This document shows positions 45,458-57,524 of a stretch of DNA of 64,000 bases, piece by piece. The notes under the pieces were generated by a model. The model ran no database searches and was not told where the DNA came from. It was given only the letters and a program-made list of their open reading frames with translations. Numbering within the stretch: position 1 is the stretch's first letter; every line of letters begins with the position of its first letter. The DNA comes from Alopecurus myosuroides (lineage: Eukaryota; Streptophyta; Magnoliopsida; Poales; Poaceae), in the NCBI GenBank assembly GCA_028641055.1, contig CM054059.1:114859071-114923070 (forward strand), given 5' to 3'. The position numbers were made by a program, and so were the translations under genes.

Positions 45458-48400
45458 CTAATTTAAGGAATTAATCCATAAAGCTAAGTCAGCAGCCACA
45501 GAAGCACTCAACCTATGCTTACGCATAAGGAGATCTAACAAGAAGCCCACTTTCCATCCCATAAAGGAATGTATTTCCGATTTAAAAATGACTCCATTCC
45601 TCTGCTTCCAAATATTCCAGCATGCAAGAATCACTATCTCAGTGAAACAAGGTCCTTTGAAAGACTTTTTTGCAAGCGTAAGATTTTGCACAAGTGTGTT
45701 ATTTGCAAATAGTTCCAAATCCGAGAGCTAAAAACACATTGAAAGAACAGATGAATCCAATCCTCATGGCAATGTGTGCAACAAAGAACACAGTGATCAG
45801 TGCCTTCAATCTTCCAGTTCCTTCGTTTGATCATATCCTTTGTATTAATCCTATCCTTGAGAATCAACCAAGCAAAGAATTTATGCTTTGACATGCATTT
45901 GGATTTCCAGATCCATTTTGCACGCCCATCAGGAGGCAAATGAGCAAATTGTAGTTGGTAGAATTTACTTGGGGTATAAACCCCTTTATTGAAATTGCAT
46001 CTCCAACTGTCCTCACTGTCAGTCAACTGAACATTAGCCACAATGACTAGCAGATCAGTATACTTCTGGAAAGCTTCATTTGAAAACGGCAAATGAAAAG
46101 CATCCGAGAGATCTGTCATCATTAATAAATCTCTTATTGAGGACAAAGGATCTTTGGCAAAGGAGAATAATCTCGGGAATTTTAGTGCCAAAGGTTGTCC
46201 TATCCAAGAATCTTTCCAGAAAAGCTCAGTAAATCCATTTCCCATAATGCAAGAAGATAAAGAGCACCAAGTATCAGCTAGTTGCATAACACCTCTCCAC
46301 CAGAAAGAACCACAGGAAGTCACAGCATGTGGTACTGACTGAAAATAATAGGAATTCTTGACTAAATGGACCCAAGGAATATCCATAGAGTTATAGAATT
46401 TTGCCAAGAATTTCAGTAGTAAAGCTCTATTTTGAATCTGAAGATTGATGATCCCTAAACCTCCTTTATTTTTGGGCCTGCATACCATATCCCAAGCAGC
46501 TAAAGAATTCACCCTTTGTTTATTTTTGTCTTTCCTCCATAAGCATCTCCTCCTTGCTTTATCAATTATGTCAATGACACCTTTAGGTATTACAAGTGTG
46601 CACATGTAATAAGAGGGCAAGGAGGATAGAACCGAATTCACAAGAACCAAACTATCCCCATAAGAAAGAAATGAGACTGTAGCAGAAAGTCTCCTTTCAA
46701 TTCTGTCAATTAGTGGTGCAAAATCCTTGATAGTTGGTTTTGTGGTTCCCATGGGCAAGCTTAAGTATGTAAAGGGCATAGAGGCCACAGTACAATCCAG
46801 AACAGAAGCCAGATCAACAGTTTCCTGCTGTGAAAGGTTGATCGATATCATAGAAGACTTGTTATAATTCACTTTTAACCCAGTGATATGAGCATAAAGG
46901 TTAAGCAAATCTTTAAATACCAACAATTGTGCCGATTCAGCAGGTAATATGACTAAAGTGTCATCAGCATATTGAACAATAGGAAAATCTCCACCTATTG
47001 GAATTAGCAAACGGAGTCTTCCCTCTCTTAGGGCCAAATTAACAATACTTTGCAGCAGATCCCCACCCAACACATATAGAATTGGTGACAAAGGGTAACC
47101 CTGCCTGACACCTCTTTTGCATACAAAAGGCTTGCCAGGAACACCATTTAACAGAACCGACGATGATCCAGCGGCTAGAATTTCCTTGACCCATTTTATC
47201 ACTAAGGGAGGGAATCCCTTAAATCTCAAAATTTGCAGAATAGCAGAGTGCTCAATGGTATCGAAAGCTTTCTCAAAATCAATCTTGAAAATCACCACTT
47301 TCTGCTTAGACTGTTTACACTGGTAAATGTATTCAAAACACCAGGCCAAACAATCTTGAATAGTTCTGGATTTGATGAAACCATATTGATTAGCATGGAT
47401 GCATCCAAAGATTTTATCCTGGAAACAATTAGCCAGAATTTTAGTGATAAATTTCAAACAAGTGTTGTTCAGAGAAATAGGTCTGAAATCATTCACTGTC
47501 TCAGGAGAATTAATCTTTGGAATAAGAGTAATGAAAGATCCATTAATACTCTCCAAAGAGATCTTAGCACTGTGAAATTCATTGCAAAGTTTGATAAAAT
47601 CCTCTTTTATTATACTCCAACAGTGTTTGATAAATAGCCCTGTAAAGCCATCAGGGCCAGGCGCACGATCAGGTTTTAGGTGTTTTACAACACCTTCAAT
47701 CTCCTCAACAGTGAAGGGATTAGCCAGAATCTCTAAACCCTCAATCATAGGCAAGAAAACAGACAAATCAATATCAGTCGTAGGTGGGCAGGAGACACCC
47801 ATTCTGTTCATAAAACAGGACAAAAAAGCAGCAGCTTTGTCCATATGATCCACCAACAAATTACCGGAAGCATCTGAAATGGATGGAATAGAATTTCGCC
47901 TAAACCTATCAGTGGCTCTGGCATGGAAGTATTTAGTATTTTCTCTAGAAAGCTTGGCCCAGCGAATAGTACATCTTTGCTTCCAGTAATCAGACTGTAA
48001 AACAAGCAAATTTTTGATATGCTTTTTAACAATAAATCTGAAATTAAATTCAGGAACACTCAACTTCCTCATATCCTCCAATTGGTCCAGGAACAAGATC
48101 ACTTTACTACTCATTTCAATAAGAATCTTTAGTTGAGATAAATTCTTTCCCCAATCCTTCAGAGCATATCTAAGATTCTTTAATTTGGCAGTGATTTTGG
48201 AGGTAATTGACTTGGCCACAACTGGAGTATTCCAAATCTTGGTCACAAGGTCAATGAAACCAAGTTGTTTAACCCAATGATTTTCAAACCGAAAGATCTT
48301 TGCCTTTGGAATGTTTGTTCCAATTTTAACAGAGCAAGGCAAGTGGTCAGAAGTGATTTTTGACATGGGTAACACCATAGTATTAGGAAAATCCAGTGTC

Positions 48401-49047
48401 CACTGACATGAAGTAAAAAACCAATCTAGTTGAACTAAAAGAGGATCACTTTGCATATTGGACCAAGTGAAATTTCTACCTTTAACAGGCAATTCCAATA
48501 AACCCAGATGGCTGATGACATCATTAAAGATAAACATATCATTAAGGTCAGCCCCCGGCTTATTTCTATTATCCAATGATCTAATGAAATTAAAATCACC
48601 AAGAATCATCCAGTTCTGATGGATAGGAATGGAAAGATTATATAACCAGTTAATAAATTCTTCTCTTTCCACCCCCTTGCAAGGGCCATAAACATTCACC
48701 AAATTCCAAGAAACTGAATTGTGAATGGATGTGAATTTAATGTGAATGGCAGAGCGATGAACTTCTAACAATTCTCCATTGAAAATGGAACTATTCCATA
48801 GCACAATTAAACCTCCAGAAGCTCCAACAGAGGGAGAAGAAGCAAATTGATCAAACCTTTTAGGACAGAACGACCTAATAAAGGAATGGTCAAAATCCTG
48901 GCATTTAGTCTCCTGTAAACAAATGACAGAAGCCTGACTTTCCTCAATTTTATTATAAACTGCTTCTCTTTTAGATTTATCATTGAGGCCTCTCACATTC
49001 CAATAAAAAACAATCCAATCCAAATTCAAATAGGCCGTATTATCCAT
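45458..49047 (-). pseudogene. LINE ORF2: endonuclease and reverse transcriptase
   Basis: ATG at 49045-49047 (MDNTAYLNLDW). The N-terminal AP-like endonuclease has WNVRGLND (about residue 14), QETK (about 46) and SDHLP (about 232). The RT has FRPISLNN, KIDFEKAFDTIEH (about 586), GVRQGYPLSP and YADD (about 690). The C-terminus has a zinc-binding zf-RVT-like domain (WIWKSKC, HKFFAWL, CVLC, E..HLFFQC; about 1020-1100). The main frame stops at 45634. The real C-terminus (CWNIWKQRNGVIF) continues in another frame to 45458, so there is one frameshift near 45700. The protein would nick target DNA and copy the LINE RNA. Confidence 0.92.
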
Positions 49048-49229
49048 GGAATAACAAAAAGTATTCAAAGCTGCTGGTAATCATAAAAGACCAGCACAGA
49101 AGATAACCAAGAGATAATAACCATATCCATAGTGCAGTACATATGTCATTCATCATAAAAAAATGTATCAAAAAGGACCAGCAACAACTCCAGGGACCAA
49201 ACAGGCCCATAAGATAGAAACAAGGCCCA

Positions 49230-52084
49230 CTAATCATCAGAACTTGAAGAGGTAGTGGGCTTCTTTGGAGCAGCTTCAAGCTTCTCCACAGTTATTTCTG
49301 AATCATCAATCTGGAGCATGCTTCCCGCCCTCCGCAGAACAGCAACAGGAGTGAAAGGGGGCACTCCCCCTGGAGAAGCTTGGGGACGAGAAGACTTTGC
49401 TTTCTTCCTAGGCTCTGGCTTGTCAGTGGCAGGCAAAACCCGGAAGCCAGCATTCTTAGCAAGGCTTCTCGTCACTCGACGCTCCTCAAGGACAAGCGGA
49501 GCAGTCACCTTCCTAGTCCTCTTCTTGGTAGCAGGCTCAGGAGTGACAGGTTCAGGATCAACAGGGCAGGAGTCCAGCAACATAGGAACAGAGGTAGCAG
49601 AGGAGAGTGGCAGCTCCAAAGGCAGCAACGACGACAGAAATTCAAATCTCCTGTCAAAAAGGACCCTTGCTTTGTGTTCCAGAAAGTATCTGGACCACTC
49701 CACCACAGGATCAGGCAGCAAGACTTGAAGAATCTGAACATCATTGTTCTGACCTGCAGCAATCTCAGGGAGTGGTGGAACAAAAGGAACAATAACCAGC
49801 TGGTTTTGTTCCACCTGTTGCTGCAACTCCACAAATTGCTCCGGGCCTTCAGCTCGTGCAACATTCATTGAGTCCACGGAGGCACCAGAGAACATAACGG
49901 AGACAGAGGACTGCACCTGTTCAGATTCCGAGGCCTGATCGACAGCATCATCCTGCGCTGCATTTTCCCCTGCTCCTCATTGTTCCAATCACCCCAGCCT
50001 CCCTGCTGTTGTATGGGTTGAACCGGCGGCACCCAAGGTTCAGGAACTGGCACCCCTGGTGCACCAAAAGCTGGATGCGGGTTGCCTCCAGGCGGAATAA
50101 GATCTTCATCCCCGGGCAGAGCGTCAGCAGCATCATTGTTCAAGATAAAAACAGGGCAGGTCCAGGAGACTACGTGACCACCGTATCTCTGAACCTCCCG
50201 AATCACAAGCGAGCGGGGGACATCAGCGCCGCCACCGTACGTCACCTTGAGAAGGGTGCGAACAGGGGAAGCATCCTCCCTCCACCAGGTCCGGAGCTTG
50301 CCAAACTTGGACACAAACTCACGAAGAAATTCATCGGTGCAATAGTCCATGTGCAGATTCAAAATCATAATCCATCCAGTTCTGGTGTAGGTAGTTGCCC
50401 TAACATTGTCTCCTTCGTCGTGCCTTACGTAAGACAACATCCTACCGTCTGGAAAGATAAATGGTGGAGAGTGTACCAGGCAATCTCTGGCAACCTGGTC
50501 CGCCATGCAGTACATGCCAACTCCAACAGCGCTCTCCGAGAAGGAGACAACTTGCAGATGCAGTTCTTGAAAGATATAATCGACGATCTGCTACAGAATA
50601 TCATCGAGTTCTTCAACCGGAGGCCGAGGAACAAGCTGAGCAATGGCCCAGGATTCATGGCGACGAGGAGGAGCCGCGGAGGACGTGATGTATAGGCGAG
50701 CAGGCCGCTCCTCGGCCGCCCAAGGCTCCTCAACATGCATCCCAGCCGGGACGAACCGCGTCAGATCAAAAGGGAAGTTCGCCATTGTTGGTGGTGGTTG
50801 CGATTCAAGAGGCGATTCCGACGAGGGTTTTCCTGGAACAGGTGCAGGGGCAGAGGATAGAGCTGGGGTAGGGGACTCCTCGGTTCCAATAGTCGACGAT
50901 TTAACTACCCAGCGCAGAGTTCCATTAATTCCCGGGCAGTTTCTGTGGATATGGCCCGAGCGTGAACAAGACCAACACCGAATCCGGCCCGTACACTCTT
51001 CCGTTGCATGTTTAGCTGAGAGGCAGTTAGAGCAAGGCCATACCTGGGCCGCCAATTTATCAATTAATTTGTCAAAGCCATCATCAACGGGCACAGAGGC
51101 AATGGTAGGGGCCACAGGAATAGGATCCGTAGCAGACTTTGCAACATGAAGACCAGGTTCAAACGATCCAAACTTAATTGCAGGCAACTCACGATCAATA
51201 TCAGAACCAATATTATTAGGAATTATGAGAGGAGCAGTTGGTGCACGAGTAGCAGAGGGTTTAAGTAAAGGCTTGTATCGTTTAGATTTTACCTTCTTTT
51301 TCCTCGTGACAACAGTCCACTCATTTGCCTGATCGTGATTCCACCTTTTTAATTCAGACATCCAATTTGGACCACCGAAACTCCAAAGATGAAAATAACA
51401 CTTGAAATGAAAGCAAGAGTACCATTTAATCTTCATAATATGAAAGCCAACCTCCTTAGATGAGACCTCAAAAGAGAAGACTCGATCATAGAGGCAAGTA
51501 ACATTCAAAGAGCCACAATAACCTCCAATCGCCGCTTCAAGAGCTAAAGCAACAGTATTTTCATCAATTTTAAAAGCAGCACGGCCAAAAGATACCACCA
51601 TTTTGAATGCGCCGTAATTCTTAGTAGCATGAACATCCGATCCGAAAAGTAATCGGACTTCCTTAGCAAGAGCTAGACCTCTAGAAAAATCCAGGTCTAA
51701 AACCTTAGCTGCATGAACTAAACCCACCGAAGGATAAATAGGATTCCGATCCAAAAGCGGCACCAGAGAATCCGCATCCAATATAGGAATGATGACATTA
51801 TCATGATCCAAAAGAGATCCATTACGTGGAACCAGATGATCTTGGACCCTGGCACGATGACAAGCAAATTGGATCTCAGATCCAGAATGAATGCTCTCAT
51901 GTACCTTGAGAAAACGTTGATCAAGCACAAAGCCCGCTTGATCTACCAGTTGGATCCTCTTGTCCTTCGGATCTAACAGAACAAAACCCACATAAATGGG
52001 ATTGAACTTAAGATCCACCTCGGTGGAGAAAATCGCCCTCCAACGCCAACAAGAGCGATCAAAAAGAAACTTTGCCTTGGTCAT
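49230..52084 (-). pseudogene. LINE ORF1: nucleic-acid-binding protein, broken twice
   Basis: ATG at 52082-52084 (MTKAKFLFDRSCW). Two CCHC knuckles of spacing C-x2-C-x4-H-x4-C (CSNCLSAKHATEEC and CWSCSRSGHIHRNC) lie at about residues 347 and 367. The frame meets TAG at 50591-50593 but continues in frame (QIVDYIFQEL to MADQVARDCL) down to about 49900. A frameshift then leads to a last segment with a basic stretch (KKRTRK) ending at 49230. Restored length would be about 950 codons, long for an ORF1. It would coat the LINE RNA. About 180 bp separate it from ORF2. Confidence 0.8.
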
Positions 52085-55000
52085 GATAGAGAAAGGGGTG
52101 GACGACAATGCCGGAGTAGCAGATGCCGTAGGGAAGGAGGACGACAGCGCCGGAGTGACGATTGTCGGAGAGGATAGGCTAAAACCCTAGATCTCTTCGG
52201 AGTCGCCATGAGCGCCGTCTAGAGAAGGAGTCGCCATTTTGAGGTGTTCAGAGTTGTGATCTACATGAAAACACTTGGTCATATTCACCTTCAAAAATAT
52301 TTGAGTGACTATGTTAGTATTTTCCATTGTGGTTAGGGTAGGTCTACTAACTTCATCATCAAAGGGAAAATATTACTAAGTCTTGGGTTTTCCATTTGGG
52401 TCAATGGTTGGACAAAAATAACTTGTTATTCTTCAACTTGTATGGATTGCTTCTAGACCTCATGTGATTGCCTTCTTGAAGATCATCATCATGCCATCTA
52501 AGTTGTTTCCTTCCTTGGTGTGGTGCTTCTCTTGGTCTTGATAGTCTTCATGGTTTTCTCACTAGTTGTTTCCCAAGTGGTGTGGTTACAACTAAGTGTT
52601 TTATTTAATAAATGTGAAAATATCACTAAGTCAATTGGGAAGAATATAAGAAGAAAGATAGAAAGAGAGAGGGAGATGTTTTCTACTGAATTTTCTTCAC
52701 ACTTGTACTTCTTGAGTTGCTTCTAGTTGTTGTGGAGTCTAAGTCTTCTCTTCAAAACTTCTTCATTGATCTTCCTTGTAGCTCTTCATGTTGCCATCAA
52801 GTTGAAATGAGAAGAATAGAAAAGGGAAGGAAAAAGACTTAGATAGAAAGGGGGTTAGTCTTCTGGAAGTTTCTCTGGTTTTCTTCTAAGTGCTTCCACT
52901 TCTTGGAGATGCTTATGAAGTTTTTTTTTATCTTCTAAGTCCTTCATTGGTCTTCTATCTTCATGTTGAAAAATCTCTAGATGGTTAAGTCCTCCATTGC
53001 ACTTCATGGTTCTCACAAATCCCAACTTGGTGAAATCTTGAAGCAAGCATGGGGAGACAAAAAGTTGATGGAAACATTTGTACAGGTGTTTTTAGGTTCA
53101 TTTGTTGGCTAAGTATAAGTTTAAATTCACTAAGGACTTAGCCTTGGTTTCATATAGCCATACACACATAGAACCACTTAAGCAAAATATTTCCTAAGTC
53201 ATTTTTAATATGGTGTGAAACATGTGTGTGATAACTTGGCCTAAAATACATGGGTATGGCTCATATGTGTCCAAAATTCTATGGCACTGGTTTCAATGGA
53301 TTAAGGTTGCCATATGGAGCAACATTGCTTAAGAAAACATATTAAAATTATTTATAGAATTTAAACTAAGTCAAATTTGCTCAAATGGCCACATAATTCT
53401 AAAATCAATTTTAATCTGCTCAATTTTTATTTTGGGATAGAGGATATGAAAGTACACATCCTAAGGTTTCCAAATATATTTTATTTACAATTTTTGGATT
53501 TGTAGAATTTGAATTATGCCAAATTTCATCAAACAAACATATTTGAATTTGAACCAATTTAAGTTTGTCAAATTTGAATTTGGCCAGTGCCAAAAGTTTC
53601 TAGATGTCAAGGGCTTTTCAAAAATTCCAAGATTACTAAATTTGGCCTTATTGTTAAAAATATATGAATGTTCTAAGTTGTAGGGTTGTTTCTGCAAAAC
53701 TGCCAATTAAATTCTATTCGGGATAAAAACAGAAAAACAGCTGGGCTACGTGGCGCGCTCTGATTGGTTGATTGTGCTGACTGGACCGCTGACTAGGCTA
53801 GGGTGACGTGGATAAGTCATTGGATCTGGACCGTCAGATCCAGATCTGAGGGTGGCATACCCCTTCGGTTGTAGGATCTAATCGTGGCCGTTCAAAAGAA
53901 ATCGGACCGCACAGGGGAGGAGAGGAACTCACCACCGGAAGGCCTCTCCGGAAAATGGCGGGGACGGCGGCCGGTGCTCGGGTTGTCGTCGGAGATGGCG
54001 CTGGAGAGGGTCCTAGGGCTCGGGGAGGTGACGCAGGGGTGCGGCGCGACGCGGGGAACTCGATGGCGTCCTTGGCGTTTCCAGTGGGGCTCTCTGTTGG
54101 CGGTGTGGTGCAAACGGAGGAGCTCGGGCGCTGGCGAACTTCGGAATTGGATGGCGCGGCTCTTCTGCTGCAACAAAAATTCGAAGATCCCGTGAGGGGG
54201 GTGCGCGCGGCCACGGGGAGTCGAACATAGGGGGTATGGGGACCAGGAGCTCGCTCACCTTGCCGGAATCGAGCGGGGACGGCGGCGGTGGATGAGAACT
54301 CCGGCGAGCAATACGAATGGCCTCAGGGCACGAATAAGGGAGGAACGAGAGGGGAAAAGGAGAGGGAGGCCAGGGCTATAAGGAGATGGTCTCGGGAAAG
54401 ATTTTAATCGCGTTTAAGACGAGCAATCACGGGGCAAAAATTTCGGGAGAAACGGTCTCCTGCCATTTCCACAGGTTGATGACGGGTGACGTCATGATGA
54501 CGTCATCAAATCTTTTATTTTTCTTTTTAATTTCTGTTTAATCATTTCTTTAATAACTTCTGTATAATAACTCCAATTGGCATGAAACCAATTTCCAAAT
54601 TCTTAAAATTTAATTGCCTTTCCAGAAAAACCATTTTCACAAACTTTTGAACATATTACATTTTTGAATTATGAAATTTGAATAATTCATTAAAAGTGAC
54701 TTAATAGCATTTTTAATAGAAAATCAAATTTAATTTTGAGAAAGGGTTTTACAAAAATAAAGAGACATTATATAAGTCAAATATAATTTTTGAAAATCAT
54801 TTACACTTGTTTTGCTATTTTATATTTTGAAATAGAAATGATTTCACTAATAGCCTATTAATGCCATTTTAAAAATATCAATTATATAAATGAAAATTAT
54901 TGGTTGAATAAAATATCAGAGACATCAATGTGATAAAATAACATTTTACAAAATCATATTTAATGGTTTTCATATTTTATGATTTTAAAATATGAAGAAA

Positions 55001-55197
55001 CAATGATAGTCACTTTAATAGAAAATATTAATTTTTATATGATTAAAACAATTTTTTAGAAATATTTTCTATGATTCAACTATTGTTTCCTAAGACCCTT
55101 TTAGGAACTCTCATATTGTATATTTTCAACATATTAGTGAAACCACAATTAGTATCCTTTTGTTATATTTCAAACATAGAGAATCTATACCTAATAA

Positions 55198-55383
55198 CTA
55201 GCAGAGTGCCCGTGCGTTGCCACGGACGTTAAATTCTTTTCCTACACAGAATAGAATGCACAAGCAAGAGGTATGAAAAAAATTACTCCCCCCGTCCCAA
55301 ATTAATTGTCTCAAAATTGGACAAAAGTGGATGTATCTAGAACTAAAACCAAAACATGTCTACATACACTCATTTTTGTCCAA
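55198..55383 (-). repeat. Inverted copy of the Helitron 3' end (186 bp)
   Basis: It matches the reverse complement of 56964-57149 with only a few changes. It begins CTAGCAGAGTGCCCG and breaks off inside the Stowaway MITE. The next bases (55380-55396) are a 17-bp inverted copy of 55672-55688. Confidence 0.85.
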
Positions 55384-55797
55384 ATCTTGACTGCATCCAA
55401 AAACAATACAGCCGCGACGGGGACAGCCATGCCGCGCCTAGCGTCGAGCGCGCAGGATCCAAGACACATAGATGCCGATGAATCGGCACAGGTGCGCGAA
55501 GACCGTGTGCAGCAGTGCACGGGGAGAAGAGGAATCAAGATTGGATTCTTTTACAGCGAATTGGTCCGTTACCTCGTGTACACAAGTTCATGGCTTTGGA
55601 TTAGAAAAGAATAACGCTAGATGACCCCAGCTTATGGTTTATCGCAGTAGGTAAATCACTTTCTATGGCACATGCAGTCAAGATTTGGTTAAAAGCATTG
55701 TCAATCTGCGACAGATGTCGGTGCTCAGCCAATGAGCCTTTTAAAATTAAATCAATTTATAACTTTATGATTCACCCACGCAACTAATAATAATCTG

Positions 55798-56448
55798 TTC
55801 TAACTTTTATGATGTGGTACGTGCGTGAGAGCATACCAAAGGCGACCGCGAGGAGCCTCTAAAAACCCATCTAAGGTTCCGCCCCCTCGTCGGCGACGTC
55901 GCTGGGCCGCTCCGCCTCCGGTGGCCTTAGGCCTCGGAGGCGTGGCGGATCACGGCCTCTCGCCCACGAGAGGTTTCCAGTTTTTTGTTTAGTTTTTGTC
56001 CAGTGTCTTCTTCGAGATGACGAGACGGCGGCTACATCTTGAAGTCAGAATAAGATCATTCACGTCCTATCCTCGCTCTGGTGGTGCGTCTAGCACCGTC
56101 GGAGGGCGTGTGAAGGCGTTTGTCATTTGCGTGTCTGTTTGTGTGGTTGATGGTCTGGCTCTTGGATCTACGATTGTCTTCATTGGCCATCATTACTACT
56201 CTGGTGTGTTGGTCTTTCGAGGCCTTAGCACGACGACTTACCGTTTGTCTACTACAACAAGTTTTACCCGGCTCCAGTGAGGAAGGGGTGAGGACGGCGG
56301 CGAGCCTTCGGCTCGCTTCAGTGTTCGTAGTCATCGCTAGGTGGTCCGAAGACCTATTTGTAATTTTTATTACTTTTGAAATTCTTTGTACCGTTGTTGA
56401 TGATCAATAGATTGGTTGGCTTTGTCGTAAAAAAAAGAAAAAAAAACC
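55798..56448 (+). mobile_element. Non-LTR retroposon fragment in Helitron G2
   Basis: Flanked by AATAATAATCTG (55786-55797 and 56449-56460), with an A-rich tail at 56429-56448. It holds a 94-codon open frame that also exists in G1, but no RT motif. It is a 5'-truncated LINE end or SINE-like copy. Confidence 0.7.
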
Positions 56449-56932
56449 AATAATAATCTGAAGGATGAACCTTGCTCAATATGTAGGATACCCATCGACC
56501 TTTTTATAACCTACCGTACATCCGCTCTTCCGACATGAGGTACAACTCTCTTCAGCTTCCAATGATCATTTTACCTAGGACACTTTATTCTTGTATGTTC
56601 TAATGGAATTGTATTCTTAGATTCACTAGATTTTAGTAAGTTGAGCAACGCAAGATGATTTCCTTTACCAACACATCACTCCCCCTCGCACATGATAATT
56701 ATGAGATGAGAAAGAATTGTTGGTTACATATACTGAAATACAATAAAAATGAAGATGAATACAACGTCGTAATGTTGTAGGAGAATATCTTATACGCATC
56801 CTGGAGTAAATCTTAGCTAATAAGATGCAATTAGTTGAATTTTACTTTATATGCATACAACATTGAATTGCGGCTATAGTTGCAATGCATTTCAAGCGAA
56901 GGGAATATTAATGATTTTACATAATGTGTGTA

Positions 56933-57061
56933 CTCCCTCCATCCCAAATTAATTGTCATAAAGTTGGACAAAAATGAGTGTATGTAGACATGTTTTGGTT
57001 TAAGTTCTAGATACATCCACTTTTGTCCAATTTTGAGACAATTAATTTGGGACGGGGGGAG
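56933..57061. mobile_element. Stowaway-type MITE in Helitron G2
   Basis: Termini CTCCCTCCATCCCAAATTAA and GGGACGGGGGGAG between TA dinucleotides. It is the same insertion as 33388-33515. Confidence 0.8.
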
Positions 57062-57524
57062 TAATTTTTTTCATACCTCTTGCTTGTGCATTCTGTTTTG
57101 TGTAGGAAAAGAATTTAACGTCCGTGGCAACGCACGGGCACTCTGCTAGTTATTTAATAATTTGGAAATGGGGTTTAGTAAAAGCAGAAAGGTTTTCCCA
57201 AGTGAAAACATTGTTTTCTCAAAGTATATTACTTGTTTTCATAAACAATTTTCAAACTAATAAATGAATTGAAAACATTTCATGTAATAAAGTTTGCTAA
57301 AGATAAAATGGTTTTCTTTATCCAAGGAAAATTCATTTTGAAAGGGTTTTAGGGTTTATGGAATAGAGGTATAATTGGATTGGTAAAATTCAATTTCATT
57401 TAATATGTATTGTTTCCTTTTGTTTCTTGCTTCTCATTTGGTTTTTGGTGACTTGCATAACATGAAAACAAAAAGTTTCAAATTTTTGTGATTTTTGAGT
57501 TTTCCAAAAATCAGGGATGTTACA

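Larger units (their letters stand above)
45334..52261 (-). mobile_element. L1-type LINE, full length, inserted in F
   Basis: About 6.9 kb with ORF1, ORF2 and an A-run at its 3' end (T run at 45332-45338 on the plus strand). Flanking direct repeats TACATGCAAACACTT (45319-45333) and TACATGAAAACACTT (52262-52276) are 15 bp with one mismatch, the size expected for target-primed reverse transcription. Both ORFs carry late lesions, so it is inactive. Confidence 0.92.
55184..57149 (+). mobile_element. Helitron G2 (non-autonomous, with fold-back 5' end)
   Basis: It starts TCTATACCTAATAA after host A and ends with hairpin CCGTGGCAACGCACGG (57122-57137), then GCACTCTGCTAG before host T. There is no Rep/helicase. 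After the first 14 bases an inverted copy of its own last 186 bp (55198-55383) replaces the 5' region seen in G1. It carries the same MITE and retroposon as G1. Confidence 0.75.
43678..57524 (-). mobile_element. F: gypsy solo LTR (about 4.9 kb without nested elements)
   Basis: The plus strand begins TGTAGCGTTCCCAC and ends GGGATGTTACA, so on its own strand it runs TGTAACATCCC to GCTACA. CAACA flanks both ends (43673-43677 and 57525-57529). Removing the LINE (45334-52261 plus one target copy) and the Helitron (55184-57149) leaves about 4.94 kb. There is no primer site, interior or partner LTR, so a solo LTR fits best. A GC-rich block at about 53830-54330 is the probable promoter and leader zone. 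Confidence 0.8.

Noticed and set aside
55996..56410. 94- and 96-codon frames in the Helitron retroposon
   Set aside because: Both strands are open across the same stretch, and the stretch is a 3'-end retroposon copy. No conserved domain is recognisable.
43678..57524. A complete long retrotransposon with LINE-like pol
   Set aside because: The endonuclease-RT belongs to an L1-type LINE with its own target duplication. No second LTR or primer site exists.
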